This document shows positions 23,235 through 34,476 of a stretch of 64,000 nt of DNA, piece after piece. The notes beneath the pieces are model-generated. The model did not search any database. It had not been told where the DNA came from and saw only the letters and a list, made by a program, of their open reading frames with translations. Source of the DNA: Gibbula magus (Eukaryota; Mollusca; Gastropoda; Trochida; Trochidae); assembly GCA_936450465.1 (NCBI GenBank), contig OW388300.1, forward strand, positions 23,127,232-23,191,231. The letters run 5' to 3'. The position numbers and the translations under genes were made by a program. Numbering within the stretch: position 1 is the first letter of the stretch; the number at the start of each line of letters is the position of its first letter.

Positions 23235-24780
23235 CTTTACCGTTGGCGCCTTTCACATCTTTTACCAATTGTAGAATCTTGGGACCTTCCCGTCGGGGGC
23301 CGTCCCTCCCGATTCGTGGGCAACTGGTGTCAGTTGGGCCTACGTATGAGTATGTATGCAGAGTTCTGTATTCAGGACTCATGATTCTCACCTCCAAGGA
23401 CTCCCTGTTTCTACTCTATAGTGTTCGTACAACCCAAGAGGGACTCTAACAAATGGCGGGTTATTCACAACTTGAATGAGTTCAGCCGCCATATTTTCGA
23501 CTCTTGACCGTGCTATCAGTAATGACAACTCAATGACATCTCTCGAACTTCAGGATGCGTACCTGTTGGGTCGCCACTTTCAGTAGAACGTTCTACCGTT
23601 CGGGATATCGTCGGCTGTTCACCCCTGTGACGAAGCCCATAGTCCAGTTCTTGTCATGACGTGCAATTCGCTATGTATCTGGACGACGGGTTCGGTCAAC
23701 ACCACTCCGCGTCGGTTCTCGAGGACCAGCAGGATTTTGTAATAGGGCTGTTCAGTAGACTAGGTTGGTTGATCAATCTGGACAAGTCAGACTTGCAACC
23801 GGCAATGTCGCTCACCTTCTTAGGTGTCCACCTTAACAGTTTTCGGTACAAGGCCCTGGTCACAAGGGAACGGATAGGGTTGGGCGAGGACGTCTTGATC
23901 ATAGCTCCCTTGAGCTGTTACCGCTTCACCTCTGGCAACGGCTAATGGGTATCCTGACCTCGGAACAAGACTTCAGCCAAAGGAGCAGACTTGAGCTCAG
24001 ACCCCTTCAAGTTTTCCTCAACGCGCACGTGAAGTAGAAGACATGTCATCAATGCCTTAGAATTAGATGCGATTCGCCTAGCAATTGATCACTGGTCGAC
24101 CCATCTGAAGGGTGAAGTCTTGCTAGTCCACACAGACAGCTCGACTGCGGCCTGGGCAATCAACAAGCAAGGGTCGACCAGGGAAGACTCGATTCTGCAG
24201 CTGGTAATAGCTGTTTCGTCTTTTAGACAGTTTTAACCTCTCCATTTGAGCGGTTGCACATCCTGGTAGCCAAGAACGTTCTAGCAGACGCTCTGTCTCA
24301 CCTGGACAAGGCTCTGTCCACGGAGTGGATGTTGCACCCAAGAGTGTTCGAGAGTCTATCCCTTCATTTCGGAAGGCCGCACATAGACCTCTTTTTGATA
24401 TGACTCAATCACAAGCTGCCGACGTACGTGTCTCTAGTGTCTAGTGTCACGCTTTCGTTAGGATGGGAGAGGATGGACGCTTACGTTTTTCCACCGCTGG
24501 CAAAAATAACGCAAGTATTTGCCACAATTCAGACCTCGCTTATTCTTCGTCTTCTCCTCATAGCGCCTGCCTGGTCGTCAAGGCCGTGGTACGTTCCACT
24601 CAGGAGGCTATGCAGGCAGGACTCAGTTCCTCTTCTGCTCAGGAAGGACCTTCTAATGAGCAAGCCAAGCGGCCGCATCTTCATCTACACGCTTGGCTTG
24701 TCCCCAAAAGGGATTGAAACGCACCGGTTACTCCAAAGTAGTGGTCAAAACTGTGGCCACTTCCCATCAAGTGTCGACTA
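23235..24780 (+). pseudogene. DIRS reverse transcriptase-RNase H, frameshifted
   Basis: Motif C reads MYLDDGFGQHH at 23,673. LGWLINLDKSDLQP and LTFLGVHLNSFRYKAL near 23,764-23,850 form the thumb-proximal segment. RNase H reads HTDSSTAAWAINKQGS near 24,128, and VLADALSHLDKALSTEWMLH near 24,280 carries its last motif. It closes with LGWERMDAYVFPPLAKITQV near 24,456 and LLIAPAWSSRPWYVPLRRLC near 24,556. The frame changes at least four times and has stops near 23,370, 23,507 and 24,235. Confidence 0.8.
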
Positions 24781-25694
24781 GGAAGCTCTATCACTTTCAG
24801 TGGACAGTGGCGAGGAAAAAGGGTTCGACATATTGACTGTAACGGTTCCTCAGGTCGCCGAGTACCTGGTTCACCTCCCCACGCGGGGAGATCTTCAGGC
24901 CTCCTCCATTAACACCTACTTGGCCGCGATCATGTCCGTCCTACGTAAGCAGGAGCCGGGTATAGACATATCCGTACTCAAGGAGATTGTTAAAACCTAC
25001 CGACAGGTGGACAGACGCCAAAAATCGAGGCCTCCAGAGTGGGACTTGGCAGTGGTGATGAACCATCTTAAGTCAGAGTTTTACGAGCCGCTGGCTGAGA
25101 CAACCATCCTTTATCTCGGGTTTTCTGGTAGCCATGGCGTTGGTTGCCAAAATATCTTACAGGAAGACTTACTACGTTTTAAGGTTAGGGACGTGGACGT
25201 AGCCACGTTGGATTTCTTATGTAAGAACCAGACTGCCGACGAGCGCGGCAGGACGTTCAACATTCCATCTATCTCCGCCTCAACTAACCCTTCAGATGTG
25301 TCCTGTTCGTGCTTTACACATCTATGTGGAGCACACTCGGACCCTACGCCAGGGGAGGCACAGGCTCTTTTTGCCTAATTCGCATACAAGCGTTAAGGAG
25401 ATAGACAGGAGACAACTGGGAGTGTAAAAGTTTTGGACGCCTACAAGGCGGTTGACCTGCCTCCCTGCTCACTCTAACCCTCATGAGATCAGATCAGTCT
25501 CAGCAACTATGGCCTTTCGTAGCAACATTCCTGTAGCGGACATCATGGCGTGCTGTTTTTGGAAGTCTGGCATGGTGTTAACTAATCATTACTTAGGCGA
25601 CGTGTCTACTGAAGATTTAGAAGGCATGGCAAGGCTAGGGTCTCAAGTGTTTGCCCAAAAACGTACCTCCTGGGGGTTCCCTTCGTCACGTTAA
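24781..25694 (+). pseudogene. DIRS tyrosine recombinase, broken near its middle
   Basis: The N-terminal SAM-like domain reads TRKLYHFQWTVAR, VPQVAEYLVHLPTRGDLQAS, SSINTYLAAIMSVLRKQEPG. The catalytic domain follows with ETTILYLGFSGSHGVG where the first catalytic Arg region is expected, and later AHSNPHEIRSVSATMAFRSN at 25,467 supplies the H-x-x-R pair. FWKSGMVLTNHYLGD near 25,560-25,600 supplies the final Trp and the nucleophilic Tyr (codon 25,590). A frame change near 25,290-25,450 and an altered first Arg segment argue against activity. Confidence 0.75.
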
Positions 25695-25699
25695 CGGGT

Positions 25700-26690
25700 T
25701 AGCCCTTCTCCTTGAGTGCGCTTTAATAAACTTCGCACCGCAGTTTTTCTTTTACTTTTACCAAACTTTTGAGGTGGTTAAGGTAATGTAGATGGTTTAT
25801 AGTATATGCATTATTTAATTCATTTAACTAATTGTTCATTTAAAATTTTTAATATTATCATTGCAGTTATAACGTTTGAATGACCTTGACCCTAAACGTA
25901 AACAAATTGGCGTCATGCGCCTCGACTGAAATCTAACGGTCGTTCAGCGCAGTACTATAAGCTTTAAAATAATTTAACCTTAGTGTATTTAAGTGTGCAA
26001 ATAGTGAAATGTGAAATTTGTTACCCAACATAGCAGGGAATATTGGGGAAATGTGTTTATAATTAATGGACCCAAACAGCTGATCGAACTGTTCAAAACT
26101 CCGCACACCACGTGCGTCATCATATATTGCCATCTTACCGTTATGCGACACCTACTTTTGTCTAGGAGCTGCTACTATGGCAGCAGGGTACATACTTTAT
26201 TTTACATCGTGAATCTGACGGGATAAATATTAAAGAAATGTATCGACCGTCAGCCAATAGGGAATGAGTAATACTATTTTACTGAAAGTACAGATATATA
26301 AATGTGCTAATTTAATTAAATGAATAATGTATGCATTTGTTTAAAAAGATTATTAAACATTTCATGTTACCCGATCATTTTTCATGTAACGGAGATTATT
26401 ATCATGTTTATACTTATGTGCTGGGGTTTTGGAGAATTCAAGAATCAATATATGACTAAAATTGTTTCTATCGTTTTAGTCCATTTTATAAAATATAATA
26501 ATTAACTTTGTATGATGTTTATGTACTCGCACTCGGTCTCTGAGGCACTCCCTTTGTCCTATGACATGTTCTGTTTATAAAATGAAGTGTTATTTTGAAT
26601 AAATACGGACATATCTCACAATTATTCTGTAACATTTTGATACTCTGTAGTCTGAAGGAGTAGTACATCTGAAACTCTGTCTCAGTTAAC
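25700..26690. other. Non-coding stretch after the DIRS element
   Basis: The first 50-100 bases may be the DIRS 3' end. No coding signal or repeat I can name further on. Confidence 0.4.
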
Positions 26691-26699
26691 CATTGTTTT

Positions 26700-26985
26700 A
26701 ACGGCCCTGCAGCACGTTTTATGCATATAATATTTTCTCAAATTTGCTATTTATTATTGAAGTTCCTACAACATATTGTTACGTTAGAGGAAAATGTGTC
26801 TCAACACCACGACCCGATCAGACGTAAGCCTATCCATAGACAACGTTTTATGGTTTTGGTAGAAAATGGTGCGCCGTATGAAGCAACAAGTTTATTGATT
26901 AATTACTTGTATATGTGAGAGGTAGATTTGTAGGTCTCATTTGATTTTGAGGGTTCACGCAGCATTAATTAACGATTGTGTTAAA
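26700..26985 (+). mobile_element. Long-inverted-repeat family, partial copy
   Basis: It opens ACGGCCCTGCAGCACGTTTT, then ATATTTTCTCAAATTTGC, CACGACCCGATCAG and GTGAGAGGTAGATTTGTAGG, all seen in the 9.7-kb arm. It stops where the next copy begins. Confidence 0.7.
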
Positions 26986-27480
26986 GGCACTGCAACATGT
27001 TTTGGCATATAATATTTTCAAAATTTTGCCATTTATTATCGAATTTGATGTACTATATATTGTTACGGTAGAAGGTAAACCATCTCATTTCACAACCTGA
27101 TAAGCATAGACAACTGTCATTTCTATTTCTAAAATAAGGTACGACGTATAATTCGAAATGTTTTGGGAACTTTGGAAAGTGTGAGAGGTAGATTTGTAGC
27201 TCTCATCTGAGAGTTCAGACATGAAGATGGTTGCCCATTCTATCATGGTGCCATATTTAAAACACTACTCTGAGTGTTTGGGTATCCCTCCATTAAGTCA
27301 GGTTACTTCAACTACAATTTACTTTCGAGTGGTCAGTTTGATGTGAACACGTTATAAAGGCCGCTTGAAGGGAAATTCCCCGCGCCATATACATTAATTT
27401 CTAAGCGTTTTTATTGATTGGGGATTATTATAATTTAGCCATTGATAACACATATTTTCTTTTTCGCGTGAACACTTTAT
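26986..27480 (+). mobile_element. Long-inverted-repeat family, second partial copy in tandem
   Basis: It opens AAAGGCACTGCAACATGTTTT and continues with the same blocks (GTGAGAGGTAGATTTGTAG, TTCTATCATGGTGCCATATT, TTTAGCCATTGATAACACAT) down to the inner limit of the arm seen at 10,145. No opposite arm is found, so it is a solo arm. Confidence 0.7.
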
Positions 27481-29697
27481 TTCAGTACTGTGCTTTTCAT
27501 GTTAAACTCTGCTTCTATTAATGACATTCACATTTCTGTCAATTTCACTCATTCTTTCACCTCACATGGACATGGATAATGACATTCGCAATATCGATGG
27601 AATCAGTTTTTTTCCTTTGCGTTGACTTGCAGGAGTTCTCTTCTGTTAATGGTATTTTATTTTCAACTAGGAGCGTTTGGTATCCTCTTCTGTGCAGTCA
27701 AAGAGTTCTCCGAGTCAAATGTGTCTTGCATCCTCATTGGAACATACCGTGCAAATACGCCTGGCTAGGTTCTAAGAGATAGTTCTTCAGGTACATGATG
27801 AAACACCTAAATACTGTTTTGTATCGGTTGGTTGTAGAATATATCCGATGCCCCTCAACAATGTCCTGGAGAGAAATTTCACTATAACGTTTTTCCATAC
27901 AATATGATGTATTTAAGTAATGTCTCTTGTTAACCATTTGTAAATGGCCGTAATATGAAGCCGTTGTCTAAAACTCCACACGCCAGGAATCAACAAAATA
28001 ATTACAAATTGTACTTCCTAATGTACCCTCAATTTGCTTACCCTATATTTATTTCCTGGATATCATAGTAGTTAATCTGCGTATGTCGGGACCTTTTTTG
28101 TATCTTTGATTTGTTTGCAATATACACCATCGAATAACAAAATATTATTCAGTACACTGCACACTTTCAAGTATAAAAGCCTTATCATTTATCAGGAAGT
28201 AACTTTGAGTGTTTTCCAACCAAAATCTTAATGCTTCTAGTCCCAATTTAACATAAAATGTAAGTAATTATACATTCACAGGGATAACATCATGTACATG
28301 TAGATATAAAGAAATCAATTGTGCCTCTGGTGTAAAGTTATACCTACTTAAGATACTGTTTCAAAGGAATGGCAATAATGTTACTCAAACGATGGGTTCC
28401 GCAACTGTTACTCGTCTTAATGAAGATCTTCGGGTTGCTCATATGCTTATTATGTATATGGTATGAGATGACTCCTGGCGTCCGTTCGTCCGCCCCTCTG
28501 TAAACTTTTCTCTTTTTCGACTTCTTCTCTACAACCAGTGATTAGTGAGAGCTGAGATATTTTGGTTTTTGTCCTTGGTCAATGGCGATTCTAAATTATG
28601 GCGATTCCCAAATATTGGTGACTGGGGTCACAACCTGGCGAAACCGCTTTATAGCTGTTTTTATCCTCTGTTATACAGTATGAAAGTTATAAAAAGATGG
28701 AGTGTTGTGTACAGACTCATTGGCAAATGTGAAATCTTAACTAAATACGTGGTGACCCTGTCGCATCAAATATGGATCACAGGGGCCACGAATTTAAGAC
28801 ATACATTTTGAAACTTATTAAGTTATTATTGTTTAAAGCCTGATAGCCTAATCAGCTACAGAACCAATGTGGTTTTTTTCAACTGACAATGTATGTAAAA
28901 TATGCACAAGGATAATTCCATTCAATGAGAATTAAATAAGCATTGCATGGTCTGTGTTTTAGACTCTCTGTTGACATGCAGAATTTCAAACAAATGGTTT
29001 CACGGGATTGAATGTGGTGTATATGGGATGTCCCCATTTAAACATCTTGAACGAATTTAATGTTGTTTAAACTGTAGAAGAACATGCTTGTTTCTTGAAA
29101 GAAATTGTCTTATAATAAATCAAACAAATGTTACAAGGTGATAACCGTCATATCAGATCACGTTCTTATAAACGGTACACGGTCTTAAAAATGAACAATG
29201 CTGGTCTGTGTTAAAATTGCCTGTTTCTTTTTTAAAGAACACACTCTAGCTTTCAACACTACACAGTTTCATGACCTTCGTAGACAAATGCAATGAAGTG
29301 TGGTTTGATTCTAAAAATGAATGTTATATTGTGAACGTTTGTTTTCCAATCCAAATGTGGTGTAACGCTTAATAAAGTTTGTTTTATATTCTATCTTGTG
29401 AATTTGCATATGAGCTTCACAATTTATTTTTTGTATACACCTGATATCAGTTTTCATGTATACAATAGTGAAGGAACATATGCAATACATAATGTTGATA
29501 ACTGTGTTTTATGTAGTAAATTTAGTATTGGACCTGATATGTCAACTTTCATTGTCAAAGTAACAACGCCCATTATCATGTTCACAACCAACATGTGTAC
29601 ACTATGAAAATGATCATTGTCATACCATGAATGTCAACGTAAAAAGTTGTCAAAACGACAATTTAATTATTTAAGTGTTTTGTACATCGCACCCCTC
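27481..29697. other. AT-rich stretch without recognised features
   Basis: Short frames only, on both strands, with no motif I know and no obvious tandem or inverted repeat. Confidence 0.5.
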
Positions 29698-29699
29698 TA

Positions 29700-31194
29700 C
29701 TATGCCAAACAAGTAGGGGATATTGGATTTATAAGTGTTTTAAAGGAAAATTATGAATCCAAAGAAGAAACAAATAACGAAAACACATTAAGGGAACACA
29801 TATCGATTTATTCCACATCATTGGTGCTGTAAATGACACACACAATGTCCATACTGAGGACAAAACCATACTCGGGGCGCAACATCAGAATTACCATAAC
29901 ATGAAAGCAAAATGTGTACTGGGTAAAACCCCCTCTGTTGGCCAAACAGGCATGGATACGTCGTGGCATAGTCCTTATGAGACGTCTCAAGTAATTTTGG
30001 TCAAGATTATTCCACTCCTCTTGCAACGCAGCAGCAAGTTCTTGGACATTGGCAGTACGTTGTTGACGTTGACGTAACCGCTGTCCCAGGATGTCCCAGG
30101 ATGTCCCAGACATGCTCGATGGGCGAGAGGTCTGGACGATGGTAGTGTGGTGACATTCTGTCGTTGGAGGTCCTCATTAACAATCCTTTCTCTGTGACAT
30201 CTTGCATTGTCATCCTGAAAGATGAAACGGCGGCCATGACGACGTGCAAAGGGCACAACATGGGCTACTATGATGTTGTCCCGGTAGTACTGGCCTGTCA
30301 CACGTCCGGCAACAACATGTAAGGCCGTTCTGCCAGCAGCAGTGATGCCTCCCAACACCATTACAGACCCACCCTCAAATCGATCATGTTGAATGACGTT
30401 GACGTCATGGAAGCGCTCGTTTCGTCCAGAGTAACGAAGTCCACAGTAAACCTCGATTCATCTGAAAACATCACATTGTTCCATCGTCGATTATCCCAAT
30501 GTTGACTTTCCCTACACCAACGACGTCTTGCTCTGATGTGATGATCTCTTAACCAAGGGATCACGCGAGGGCGTAGGGGGGTGTAGATTACTTATGTGCA
30601 GGCGATTTCGGATCGTCTGGGCACTCACTCTCACACCAGTGTCTGTTTGAAGTCGAGATCTGATCTGATTTGCGGTTATGACACGATTTCTTAAGGCTAT
30701 GATACGGATAAATCTATCCTGGGCATGAGTTGTCGCCCATGGTCGACCGGAGCGTGGTCTAACGTTTACAGAACGTGTATCACGATATCTGAACCATAAT
30801 CTGCTTATGACAGATTGAGAAACGTTCATTGTCCGTCTGTGTTGTGCTAACCTGTAGCATGCCAAGGGCACGTTATCTTTCATTTTGGGTTAGTCGACGT
30901 ATATCACCCTTTTGTTCCTGGTATCCAAAGCAACTGAACTGATGTTTCCACCTTAAAATTTCATTCCACACGAGTTGTAACCCTCAAATTCAAAGTCGTG
31001 CAAATCTTGGGTTCGACTCCCATGATCATCACGAGCATCACGTGCATACCCTGCAGTTGCCATTGTTGCGTTTTGGTGACAGATGTAACTGAAAATGTTT
31101 CTTCTGTAAGGATCTATAGTGACTTGCTTCGTATTCAGTTCCATAGGCTAGTGATATGTTCCAAAAATTAAATATCCCCCACTTTTTTGCATAG
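29700..31194 (-). mobile_element. Tc1-like DNA transposon, 1,495 bp, both ends defined
   Basis: The left end CTATGCCAAACAAGTAGGGG at 29,700 mirrors the right end (CTATGCAAAAAAGTGGGGG read inward from 31,194). The terminal repeat is about 30 bp. TA lies on both sides (29,698-29,699 and 31,195-31,196), the standard Tc1/mariner target duplication. A transposase remnant lies inside on the minus strand. Confidence 0.85.
29808..30883 (-). pseudogene. Tc1-like transposase, frameshifted
   Basis: From 30,883 inward the frame reads an HTH DNA-binding region (QSVISRLWFRYRDTRSVNV, then RSGRPWATT, the GRPR-type linker, and SAQTIRNRL). The catalytic domain follows with NNVMFSDESRFTVD (first Asp, near 30,475), MVLGGITAAGRTALHVV, FIFQDDNARCHRERIV (second Asp, near 30,220) and PDLSPIEHVWDILG (Glu, the third acid of DD34E, in another frame near 30,120). 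At least three frameshifts separate these pieces. The C-terminal part reads LRRLIRTMPRRIHACLANRG. Confidence 0.85.
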
Positions 31195-31206
31195 TATATA
31201 TATATA

Positions 31207-31711
31207 CTGAAGTACTAAAGAAAGTACACACCTCAGTTGTTTTCGGTTAATTCAATATTCTAAAAGAAATGAGATGCTTTTGATTATGCACAATACAATA
31301 ACACTGATCTGCAGTAGTTTGAAAGTAAACATTGGTGACTGGTTATTGTTTAGTTGGAATATATTTGTTTAGTGCAGACAGGGGCATGGAATGAACTTTA
31401 CACCAACATGACCCCTACCATGTTTGAAATGTTGTAAATGTGTGCAGAGTGAGGCACATTAATTGATTTTCACAAAGAAGATGTTTTGTATGTCGATGAA
31501 CAATTGTGTTTATCCAAATCAATTTTGGAAGGATTTATAAATTTTAAATTTCATTTTAAAATGAAATAACCACGTTGAAGTATTCTCTGGCTAATAACTA
31601 AACACTTGCCCTTTTCAGTTTTTTTTACGACATCGAAAGCTTGAGATAATTGTAATTCAAAATTAAACATATGATAAAACCAACTGAGGTGTGTGCTTTC
31701 TTTTGTTCTTG
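31207..31711. mobile_element. MITE, 505 bp, TA-flanked
   Basis: AAAGAAAGTACACACCTCAG near 31,218 is mirrored by CTGAGGTGTGTGCTTTCTTT near 31,684. TA flanks are at 31,205-31,206 and 31,712-31,713. The interior is AT-rich and non-coding. It begins 10 bases after the Tc1-like element ends. An inner block ACATATGATAAAACCAACTG is shared with the MITE at 61,391. Confidence 0.75.
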
Positions 31712-31885
31712 TACAGTTTTTCTGTATATCACAAGTATATTTAAAAATATTATGTGATTATATACAGGGGCGAATTTATACTGGGAGACCGAATTTCTGA
31801 AATGTCAATGTCTCTCTTCGAAAATCGAATTGAAATTCGAAGTTGTTATCATACATTTTAAAAAAGTTTACAAACTGGAAACATT

Positions 31886-32033
31886 CCGGGTACCTATTCA
31901 ACGAGGGTACCTTTTCAATCCGTGCAAGGGTCATTATTCAACAGCAATCGGGTAATTATTCAACGTTGAAAAAAGACCCGAGTCATTGAAAAGTGACCTC
32001 GGGTTATTATTCAATGTTGAAAAAGTACCCGCC
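31886..32033. repeat. Cluster of short direct and inverted repeats (GGGTNATTATTCAAC)
   Basis: Words such as CGGGTAATTATTCAACGTTG, CGGGTTATTATTCAATGTTG and GGGTACCTTTTCAAT alternate with their complements (GTTGAAAAAAGACCCG, GTTGAAAAAGTACCCG), giving several possible hairpins. Confidence 0.7.
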
Positions 32034-32093
32034 TCGCAGCCCACCCCCTTCAGTGGCATACTGGCTACGGTGACCTATCAACTAGAGTATCTA

Positions 32094-32397
32094 AGTATTA
32101 GTACGTTTTTGAGTAAACGTCATACTCACCATTGATAACTCACTGGTCTTTATTTCCCTCCCTCCCACCTCCCCTCCTGCGAGTCTGAGAGCTGCCTTTG
32201 TCAAGGCTCCAAGAGGAAGGAATGACGTCATAGGGTAAGCCACCTAGCGGGGACTTGGGATGGGGGAGGTAATTCTCTTTGTTATTCAGTGATATATCTG
32301 GTCAAGTGATTAATTGAGAGAAACTAATTTGGCTACGGTGAGTTATCAACGGTGAGTATAAATAATGACGTTTACTCAAAAACGTCCTATTACTTAT
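32094..32397. mobile_element. Small inverted-repeat element, about 300 bp
   Basis: ACGTTTTTGAGTAAACGTCA at about 32,103 with TACTCACC and TTGATAACTCAC after it is mirrored by GTGAGTTATCAACGGTGAGT and TGACGTTTACTCAAAAACGT at 32,337-32,386. Arms are about 50 bp. The interior holds a C/T-rich stretch (near 32,155-32,180). The right arm runs into a reverse-transcriptase tail. Confidence 0.65.
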
Positions 32398-32640
32398 CCG
32401 TTGTTAAATTTAGAACTTCTAATCACGGTTTGCCTGTCCAGACAGGACGTTGGAAAAATACCCCAAGAGACAATAGAACATGTAGATTATGCGACTCACC
32501 TTCAATTGCAGATGAATTTCACTGGGTTTTTTTCGTTTTCCTAATTTTAATGAAACTAGAAATAGATATATTCAGCAAGAATTCTTACCTTCTCAAATAT
32601 TTCATATAATGTACGGTAGACACCATACTAGACTTTTATT
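32345..32640 (+). pseudogene. C-terminal tail of a non-LTR reverse transcriptase
   Basis: The frame reads LSVVKFRTSNHGLPVQTGRW, KNTPRDNRTCRLCDSP, then IADEFHWVFF. The pattern of basic N-H-.-L-P-.-.-T-G-R-W, R-.-C-.-.-C and DE-F/Y-H is the conserved end of many CR1/L2-like ORF2 proteins and matches the tail at 44,560-44,760. Nothing upstream belongs to it. Confidence 0.65.
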
Positions 32641-32699
32641 TTTTTTAGAAACCAAGCTAAGCTATGAAACCTGACCAATAATATGCTTAGACCATTTAA

Positions 32700-34380
32700 A
32701 CATTTTGACTTGACTTGAACATATAAAGAAGTGAAGTTGAAGTTGAAATATCTTTGTAGGTCCAGTCGCGTGTACTCCACGGAATTCAGAATCATTTTAT
32801 TAAAGTACATCAATGCGACAGGACATATCCCCAACAGCTTTTATTGTAAGCAGTAACTAAACTATGGAGACATTAGCAGTATTTAATACCTTTGCGAAAG
32901 GGTTTATCATTAAATGGCTTCCCTGGTGATATAATTCTAGGAGGATGCTCCATCAAGTGCCAATATTTAAATGTGGAGCGCTCTTATTCAAGTGACTTCA
33001 TTGTCGCTGTACACTGGTTTTAGAAGTTAAAGACATAGACTTCTAGACAACTTGTGTAAACGCATTACAACACTGATGACAGACGTCTTGTACGTTGCTA
33101 GTGGACTTTGTTGAAGGGCATATTGCTTTGAACATATCCTTTCATCATTCTGTTTAATGCCTAATACTTATAAATACCCTTCGTAGAGACAACGTGTTGA
33201 GTTGAAATATTGTACGGGAATTAGGTAGCTGCAATAAGTACTCTACTGAACTTCGAATCCAAAAGAAGTAGCACCATGAATAGAAATTCTAGCGAAAAGT
33301 CCTATAAAAATATAACGCTTTCCAACTTTATATTAAAAATATAATTGCAATTTTAACGTATTTGTTTACAATTTGTTTCCAAAATATCAATGACATTTGG
33401 TTGATTTTTTCAATGTTAAGGGCTTCTTTTTCAACATTAAGTGAGATGAGCTTGGAACGAATTTAGACAGCTGTCCTATCCTATGGAAACTGCAAATTAT
33501 AAATGCAATATAAGAGCAGGCACGAGGTGAACTGAGCAGAATTCCGCTGTACAGGAGAACGTTATCAGTACCGAGCAAGTCAAATTCAATAATGCAAGTA
33601 CTTGTAAAAAGCTTTTGAGTTTAAACACAAAACGAATATGCAGTATAGCTCTATTCTTTCTTAAATGAGCAGTTAACTATCTTTTCTCTTCGACGTTAAT
33701 TTGGATTCATAGCCTAATGTGATATACATCTATATTTGTCATGTTTCAACCATACATCTCGTCTGTGCAATCCCCGTGTGCAATTCTACATGGATTCGAT
33801 TCCTCGATTGCAGGAAGTAATGTATCCTCCACATTTCAACTCTTAATTGCGGTTGACAATGCTTAGTGAGATTCTGATTGAATATCGAACCTGAGCAGGA
33901 CTTTCTTTGTGTTTCAATAACATGAATTAAGTGACACAGCGTGTCTTCACGGTTGTATTGAATTTGAATTTCACTTTGTTTATATGTTGAATATACACAG
34001 ACAACAGTTTATACCTAAATAGTTTTGTTCTAATCTGAACGAGTTGTTAAATGAACAAACTCGGCACTCTCTTTTTATTAACTAAACTCACGAAGGAAAA
34101 GAAAAGTTAGCACACAAAATACAAGCTATTTCAGTCCACGAGTCATACATACGACTGCAACAGAGTTACATTAAGTGTCCTGAAGCCAACGAAACTAAAT
34201 TCGAATTTTTAAAACATTTTATTTTCATATTTCTACGTTTTAAGAAATCATCGTTTGGTTTAAATAATATTCATTCATGTAAACTCAGATACAGAAGGAT
34301 CAACAAACACGGTTCCCCTATATAAATGTCACTCCCCAAAAGAACATTAAAGCGGGAGAATTAGATCATAATTGTCGGCT
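32700..34380. other. AT-rich stretch without recognised features
   Basis: No family motif, repeat array or strong hairpin seen. Confidence 0.45.
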
Positions 34381-34384
34381 ACTA

Positions 34385-34460
34385 CACAGACAGACAGACA
34401 GATATTTTATTAAAGTCTCGCCTCGCAATGTATAAATACATGTATCAGACCGTTCCTTGT
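34385..34460 (-). mobile_element. 3' tail of a non-LTR retrotransposon with (CTGT)n end
   Basis: Read on the minus strand: ACATGTATTTATACATTGCG, GGCGAGACTTTAATAAAATA, then TCTGTCTGTCTGTCTGT. The same end occurs on the plus strand near 53,340-53,392 and a similar one near 38,410, so it marks one family of 3' ends. Confidence 0.65.
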
Positions 34461-34476
34461 TTTTCCATTGAACATA

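Larger units (their letters stand above)
22985..25694 (+). mobile_element. DIRS-like retrotransposon, degenerate
   Basis: The order is an RT domain with LPVGGRPSRFVGNW near 23,290, FVQPKRDSNKWRVIHNLNEF near 23,425, a YLDD motif C at 23,676, an RNase H domain and a tyrosine recombinase. That is the DIRS arrangement, in which integration is by recombination and not by a DDE integrase. I could not find the split or inverted terminal repeats. The region is more GC-rich than its neighbours. Confidence 0.8.

Noticed and set aside
25700..26690. Possible DIRS terminal repeats
   Set aside because: I looked for inverted or split direct copies of sequence near 22.9-23.0 kb and found none convincing.
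30990..31040. tRNA-like B box GGGTTCGACTCCC
   Set aside because: It lies inside the Tc1-like element, no A box or cloverleaf can be drawn upstream, so I do not call a tRNA or SINE.
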